From Macrocystis pyrifera (Eukaryota > Sar > Phaeophyceae > Laminariales > Laminariaceae): a stretch of 64,000 nt of DNA. The DNA lies in assembly GCA_031763025.1 (NCBI GenBank), contig JASSKH010000004.1, positions 2,046,001-2,110,000 on the forward strand, in the 5' to 3' direction. Made by a program: the position numbers and the translations under genes. Below the pieces are notes generated by a model, which searched no databases, had not been told where the DNA came from, and saw only the letters and a program-made list of their open reading frames with translations. Shown piece by piece: positions 59,701 through 64,000 of this stretch. The stretch's first letter is position 1. Every line of letters starts with the position of its first letter.

Positions 59701-60016
59701 CTGCCGTAAAACATTTTTCCGCGCGATTCATCAACAAGAGGAACACTTGCCTTATCAAAGCAACCGACGTCACATCAAAGTGACCGACTATGTTATAACG
59801 TGGTCTGTCTAATGCGTTACTTCTTGACCAAAACAACTGCTGCTACGATGACGTCTTTATAAATTGACCTTACATCCAGAATGCCACTGCGGTAGCTCCA
59901 AGCCTACTAAGAAGGGAGGCGTGTGCGACTACGAGTGCGCTGGAAACCGTTCCAGGGCATGCGGGGGCGTCGGCTGCATGAGCATCTACCAATCCAACAA
60001 ACGCAGGGGCCACTGA
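47550..60016 (+). CDS. Secreted vWA-WSC domain protein, copy C, complete (479 aa, six exons)
   Basis: Exons: 47550-47723, 55434-55839, 56177-56263, 58185-58759, 58961-59021, 59880-60016; 1,440 coding bases, all GT-AG, phases 0, 1, 1, 0, 1. Residues 1-22 or so form a signal peptide (MAMFKIYLVCALSALAVAVV). Residues 25-58 hold Cys26, 37 and 39. The vWA domain spans about 59-235 with MIDAS residues Asp66, Ser68 and Ser70 (DGSGS), a Thr near 137-139 and Asp165 (TDG), so metal-dependent ligand binding is possible. Residues 224-323 are beta-rich, family unknown. Residues 325-384 are a Pro/Thr plus Lys/Arg linker. Residues 387-472 are a WSC domain with the expected Cys pattern. WSC domains are carbohydrate-binding in known families, so a role in cell wall or extracellular matrix is inferred. 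There is no transmembrane segment or GPI signal after WSC. The start is the first ATG, directly before the leader. Intron 1 is unusually long and repeat-filled. Confidence 0.87.
48483..48587 (+). mobile_element. Mariner-like MITE, copy 7
   Basis: Somewhat decayed TIRs (TCACGGGGGTCC, GGCCTCCGTAA), TA flanks. The empty site in unit 1 has a single TA in CTAATAGTACGTG near 10421. Confidence 0.8.
48766..48957 (-). mobile_element. Possible SINE-like insertion with B-box-like sequence
   Basis: ~190 bp absent from unit 1 (about 10615), flanked by similar direct copies of TGACCGRCYTTTGTTTTG. It contains CCGGTTCGAACCCGGT (48831-48846), a perfect T-arm-like hairpin. The A-box is unclear, so the tRNA origin is uncertain. 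Confidence 0.4.
49200..49540. mobile_element. Unit 3-specific insertion carrying telomere-like repeats
   Basis: ~340 bp absent from unit 1 (about 10833). GCAAC flanks both sides as a possible 5-bp target duplication. Near each end is a GTGGGAGGTAG / CTACCTCCCAG pair in inverted orientation. GC-richer than its surroundings. Confidence 0.5.
49314..49353. repeat. Interstitial telomere-like (CCCTAA)n repeat
   Basis: TCTAACCCTAACCCTAACTC plus further degenerate units, about six in total. The complement of a TTAGGG-type telomere repeat. Confidence 0.75.
51116..51135. repeat. Poly-G run (20 G)
   Basis: An uninterrupted G run in intron 1 of copy C; a G9 run is at 50978. Unit 1 has related G runs at other lengths, for example 12179-12195. 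Confidence 0.9.
53180..55115 (-). mobile_element. ~2-kb repeat element E, unit 3 copy (inverted)
   Basis: Unit 1 runs uninterrupted from about 14360 to 14385, where unit 3 has ~1.9 kb. Read on the minus strand it matches 30980-32957: a TTTTGTGCTGAACCAAC start block, internal repeats with TGCAGATTTTTCGTC-type blocks and GCT triplets, and the AGCCGTTATGAAGAGG end block. The conserved small frame is at 53506-53231. The longer minus-strand frame 54879-54331 has no recognised domain. Confidence 0.7.
54246..54350 (+). mobile_element. Mariner-like MITE, copy 8 (nested in element E)
   Basis: Well-preserved TIRs and TA flanks. It lies within an internal repeat of element E at a site different from copy 4, so the two nestings are independent. 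Confidence 0.85.
55434..55839 (+). CDS. Copy C exon 2 (vWA core)
   Basis: Begins VNLAVVLDGSGS, includes GGGTITSIG and MIVITDGQSN, and ends G|GTAAGT. All MIDAS positions are kept. Confidence 0.88.
56177..56263 (+). CDS. Copy C exon 3
   Basis: 87 bases: AAELLAIGGDAANVF then EVDDFDLLD. CTCTGCAG acceptor, GTAAGC donor. Confidence 0.87.
56264..58184 (+). other. Copy C intron 3 (1.9 kb)
   Basis: Collinear with 15666-17707, clearly diverged until about 58160. No elements recognised. Confidence 0.6.
58185..58759 (+). CDS. Copy C exon 4
   Basis: 575 bases, nearly identical to copy A exon 4; four amino-acid changes were noticed between the copies. Includes the duplicated linker repeat. Confidence 0.9.
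58961..59021 (+). CDS. Copy C exon 5
   Basis: 61 bases, identical in protein to copy A exon 5. Confidence 0.87.
59219..59684. mobile_element. Solo LTR, 466 bp, in intron 5 of copy C
   Basis: Starts TGGTAGAATA and ends CATTCTAACA (TG...CA with short inverted ends), flanked by a perfect 5-bp duplication CAGAG (59214-59218 and 59685-59689). Copy A has a single CAGAG at 18738-18742 and nothing inserted. End sequences of this type are common in Copia-like LTRs. No internal region, so it is a solo LTR. Orientation not determined. Confidence 0.88.
59880..60016 (+). CDS. Copy C exon 6 and stop
   Basis: 137 bases, ends QSNKRRGH then TGA at 60014-60016. Identical in protein to copy A exon 6. Confidence 0.9.
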
Positions 60017-63000
60017 AAACCCGGTGCATTTCGTCAGTCAACACTCGACACTGCAGTAACTGTATGGCCCGTTATGGTTTATTATTATGTCGAAATGGGC
60101 TGTGGTCGTCAATGTGCGATTGGCCACGAGCACTATCGGCAGCGAGAAAGTGCATATCTGTGTTTGAACGATTTGTGGGCAGAGTCTCTTAGGCTACCAT
60201 TGGTCGTCAAACGCCCAACACGGGTCGACGGGCAGGAAGTCTACCTCTGTGGTTAGATGGCGTGGACAATGTGTTTCTAGGTCACACCAATCAGACGAAA
60301 TATGCAATAACCCGCAAGGGTGTATAGTCTATTGGCATCTTCCCATTTGAACGGTATCAAGATACCGAGGTAGATGTCTACTGCTTCGAGATTCAGGCAG
60401 GGTTTGCAGCCGTACTATATTATTCTAGTAGACGCTACACATCATATACCCGGTTTATCCGCTTTCACCCGCCTCAAGACGAGAGCCGTTTGCGGCAAGT
60501 ACAGTCGACAGCTCGTGGGGCTTGTTTAGAATGTTTACCGTCACGGTTGTATAAGGCGTGGGCGTATATTTCGTATAAGTCGGAAGAAAAGCGGCACGGG
60601 AGGGGGCATGATGTGAAAACAGCGCAATATGTGCAGCTGAGCAGAGCAAGCGCCTTGTGTTGGTCCGAAGTAAACATCCGAAGATACCGCAAGCTGGATA
60701 AAATCCAAAACAAAACTGGTTCGTTTATTGAAACAAGGCCTAACATATTCTCGAGACGTCGCCGCTCGGTGTTCGTTTCAGATGATAAGTCAGGTCAAGG
60801 GTGTCATGGTTTGGAGTGCAGGACAATGTTGTTCTCACAATAACTCATCGCCACAATACAATGCTTTCTGTGGTCACAGGACAAGCTCCAATAACTCTGG
60901 AGGGGAGGAATACCTCGGTAGAAGTATAGCAGAATAAGACACTGTCGCATTCTAGGTATGTAGCTACATGATTGTGTTCGGGCATGCACTGTTAGCTACC
61001 AGGTAGGAAGCAAGCGTGGGGTTCCCAACTGTCTATATGTATGCAACTTGCCTCACGATAGCACGTCGTACGCATCGGGAAGGCTGTGAGAAATTGAACG
61101 CTCGAAAGGCAGGTGTCCGCATTGAGAGAACTGGCTATTACGGGGGTCCATAGTTAACAGGAACTATGGCAGACATAAAAACCTATATATTCAGGCATTT
61201 TTACTAACAACATTTGGTCCTGTTTACTATGGTCCCTCGTAATAGCGGGTGATTACGGTGCTGCCGAAGTAGGTTAGAGCATTCGTGCAAATCGATATAT
61301 GGGCATAGTTTGTTGGCCGAGTGTGGTCCTCCACGGCCGCCGTGTCACGCGTGCTGGAAATATGCTTCGTACCGACAAAGCAGGCGAGATACAGCAGGTA
61401 TTAGAGGGAATCGGCGTTATCTAGGCAAAAGCAATTGAATTTAACAACGGGTTCAACAAACGCGATAGTATCCGAGAAAATCATACGTTACTACTGTAGT
61501 AGAATGAGTCATGTGTCCTCCTCGCTCCCTGTGTAGCCTTTAACAAGAAAACAACGGAAACGTGTGTGAGAACGATACAAGCTACGACAAATGCTCATAA
61601 AACTCGCTTGAGGTACATGGGTACACATTTGACCAAATTGTTTTGTTTTTTGGGGGGCCTCCCGATTGTAGCGGAAATAATCAAGACAAACGTCCGCCCG
61701 CTGTAATTTTGGGCGGTGCCCCGAGTGGACTTTATATTAATTTTCTAACCTTTGGTATTCCTATTCCGCTTCAGTGATCGCATCCTTTGTAGAAAATGTT
61801 ACCATAACGAATCCGTATGATGGTGTTAATGACATCTCACTCGCTCAGAATTCAAAATTCTTTACAAAAAATTCAAAATGAAACATGTTTCAGAGACATC
61901 AAAGACGGACATCTTACATCAATAAGCAAGTTGTATTGTGAGTCTTATGCTATTGATAGGCTACGTACACGGCAATAATGTTTTTGTGTCTCCGTAAACT
62001 TCCACGTTTGATGTACACTTTGCACAAATCAAGTGGTATGGTAACGTGACTGTTGTGAAGAAACCATACGACGATCTTGCGGTTTGTGTTTCGGGTCAAT
62101 TACATATTTTGAATGGAGGTGTCTTTTTTGCCCGTATCACAAACAACAATTTTCGAGGCACCATCACAGCTGTCTTTTGTATCTCAAAACAAATGGTATC
62201 ATGAATCTTTAGCTTATCCTTGCGTTTGCGGAAAAAAAATGGATTATTATGCCCTTCATGTTGTTTGTTGAGTGTGTGGGACTTGTTACCATGAAATTGA
62301 CCATTTGAAATCGTCGCCAAAATTGTTGGTTAAAGGATACCACAAATAAAACGGAAAACATGAAACAAGCGAGTTTCCACTTTTGTTTAGAGCATCATCA
62401 TTATTGAGAAAATAGACGGTGGGTGAATCTTCCTCTCCGTTTTTCAGTAATTGGCAGATCTTACGATAGCATCCTCAAACATATGCCCCTGCGTGGAGTT
62501 GGGATGTTGCACCTGAACGCGTCGGCAAGCTTCAGCACTTAGACCATAACCTGTACCAGGGTCATTACTCCTGCGATTTGATATCTGTTAACTGATTTTC
62601 TAGGTCGATGGAGTGAGGCCGTTAGGAACCAAAATAATTTCCGATGTTTTCGACGTAATTTCACGTGCATTATACGTAGAATCCAACCGAACAGGGTTCG
62701 CTCAGAGTGATTACGTGTCTTTGGTGAGAGGTACCTCAACCCAAGCTTCTTTGCTCCAGGGGAGTCGTTTAAAGTTCGACGATGTTGTCACTTTTGGACC
62801 AGAATACCTGGACAAGATTTCCAGAAATATATCGACGTTTCATCGTCAGAACTGTTTCCTTTTTGCGACGTTGTGCCCAAAAACTGATTCTGGGAAAACT
62901 TAGGTGTATCGGCAATTTTTTGTACTATCCTGCAGAAAATGCAAACGTGGTCGGGTGACTCTCGCAAAATTGCTGGTGGGATTTCGGAAAAAGTGGGAAC

Positions 63001-63504
63001 GATTCACCGGTTTCCTGGGTCAAACACGCCTGTGAATGTGTTGAAACCTCCACTTCCTTAATATTATATCAGTTTTCCATTACAAATTGCTGAAGTCCCA
63101 TAGGCCAACGCCCCCGGGAACCTATATGCTCCCAATGTGCAGCGATGTTCTGTTCGTCTAGAGGATATGTGTGGGGACGAGGCAGCGCCAGCGATCGAAG
63201 GCCTCAAGCGTGTGATTGTTTGTTTTGCGGAGACCAACGATTCTATCGCACGCACATAGCACCATATTTTGTATTTACGAACCGGACCCTCGAACAGCCC
63301 TGTATTCCAATCAATCATTTATAATATGTATATGTCGATGTACAAAATGTTGTCTTCGCGTTTATCGGCAAAATATAGTTTGCGGACCGCCGGTCTTCCC
63401 TCGTGATCTCGGCTGCGGGGCTCGAAGGGGTCGCGCTTGTGCACTACATCCAAGTCTCGGCTCTTGTCGAATTCCTTCGCGTGTGATCGGGGCGTTCAAA
63501 CGCT
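60017..63504. other. 3' flank of copy C, non-coding
   Basis: Nearly identical to 19069-22556. Contains MITE 9. Open frames here change length through single-base indels relative to unit 1, so none is called. Confidence 0.6.
61138..61242 (+). mobile_element. Mariner-like MITE, copy 9
   Basis: Same position as copy 3 in unit 1; TA flanks intact here. Confidence 0.85.
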
Positions 63505-63639
63505 CGATGACCTCGCTCTTTACACGGGATCGTTTCTTGCCGCCCCATAGCCGAACAGGTCCATGGAACGCAATACGGCTGGTGGTGGTGGTTTTAAAGA
63601 GGGTACAAATCGTGGGCAATATCTTCGATCCAACAACAG

Positions 63640-63829
63640 CACAAGTCCATAGCCGTCGCGTTTGCCGAATCCCATGCCACCCTTGTACTAATCGAATACA
63701 ATAATGACGAAACTGTCCCACAGTTTATCCAAGTATTGGAGTTCGCCCTCGAAAACGTGGATGCAGCTTTGAAGGGGTCAATCAACGTCAAACGTTTACT
63801 TATTCACTCAGATAAAACGGACGTCTTGT
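63640..63829 (+). pseudogene. Coding-like frame of unknown family, unit 3 copy
   Basis: Open from about 63640 to a TAG at 63827-63829, with motifs LVLIEYNNDETVPQF, QVLEFALENVDAAL and VKRLLIHSDKTDVL. The same frame continues beyond stops with SLEAGCNLHARKSAP. There is no start codon and stops lie upstream (63595), so it would be an exon remnant or pseudogene piece. The unit 1 copy is broken. Family not recognised. Confidence 0.35.
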
Positions 63830-64000
63830 AGTATTTCTGGGAAATATAATCGTGCTTGCCAGAATTTGCAAGGAGGTAAGCCATGCAACTCGCACGCAGC
63901 TTAGAAGCTGGGTGCAACTTACACGCAAGAAAGAGCGCACCATTTCGTGCTTGCTTGCTGTTTACAACTGCCTGCGAGCCGGCATGAAATTGTCCGAAAT

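Larger units (their letters stand above)
40331..64000. repeat. Segmental tandem duplication, unit 3 (carries intact copy C), cut by window end
   Basis: Starts with the diverged unit-start block. By alignment with unit 1, the window stops about 0.9 kb before the expected end of the unit. It is longer than unit 1 mainly through a LINE (43400-45840), element E (53180-55115), a telomere-repeat-bearing insertion (49200-49540), a solo LTR and MITEs. Confidence 0.8.
58162..64000. repeat. Near-identical duplicated block, right member
   Basis: Partner of 17685-23057; see that entry. It continues past the window end. The only large difference is the solo LTR in intron 5. Confidence 0.85.

Noticed and set aside
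63216-63704. 162-codon plus-strand frame and its antisense partner
   Set aside because: The corresponding unit 1 frame is split by stops; another frame in the same stretch looks more protein-like.

Overview
The window is nuclear DNA of a eukaryote with long GT-AG introns and many repeats. It shows no bacterial operons, tRNA or rRNA genes, or CRISPR arrays. The only host-type gene recognised encodes a secreted protein with a von Willebrand factor A (vWA) domain followed by a WSC domain. vWA and WSC proteins are numerous in brown algae and other stramenopiles, so a brown alga is my best guess. That is an inference from protein type and genome style, not a demonstrated identification.

Layout. 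The window is a tandem array of three diverged segmental-duplication units, recognised by a shared start near 4789, 23941 and 40331. Unit 1 (about 19.2 kb) carries gene copy A (8900-19068): six recognisable exons, but the start codon is out of frame. Unit 2 (about 16.4 kb) carries copy B (33227-34864): only exons 4-6 remain, because two separate deletions removed exons 1-3, and exon 5 has a 1-base frameshift. Unit 3 (at least 23.7 kb, cut by the window end) carries copy C (47550-60016): complete and open, 1,440 coding bases in six exons, 479 residues. Its order is signal peptide, short Cys-bearing segment, vWA with intact MIDAS residues, a beta-rich region of unknown family, a Pro/Thr/Lys/Arg linker, and a C-terminal WSC domain. 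From just before exon 4 to the window end, copies A and C are almost identical. Their vWA exon is only about 73% identical in protein, so the locus is a mosaic.

The first 4.8 kb and 43.4-45.8 kb hold decayed copies of one non-LTR retrotransposon (LINE) with a roughly 0.8 kb 3' UTR and an (AAC)n tail; a third fragment is at 29.1-30.5 kb. The 2.2-4.4 kb stretch is a fold-back mosaic of that 3' UTR.

Aligning the units by eye gives filled and empty sites for several mobile elements: nine copies of a ~105-bp MITE with TA target duplications; a tRNA-derived SINE (three copies); an A-tailed SINE-like repeat (two copies); a 466-bp solo LTR in intron 5 of copy C; a ~2-kb element in opposite orientations in units 2 and 3; a ~790-bp terminal-inverted-repeat element; an insertion with a decayed tyrosine-recombinase-like frame; and a fragment resembling the endonuclease end of an R2-type retroelement. 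The remaining DNA is intergenic or intronic, and I see no further genes there that I would defend.

All alignments were made by eye. Identities are approximate, and splice models are supported by frame, splice consensus and agreement between copies, not by transcripts.
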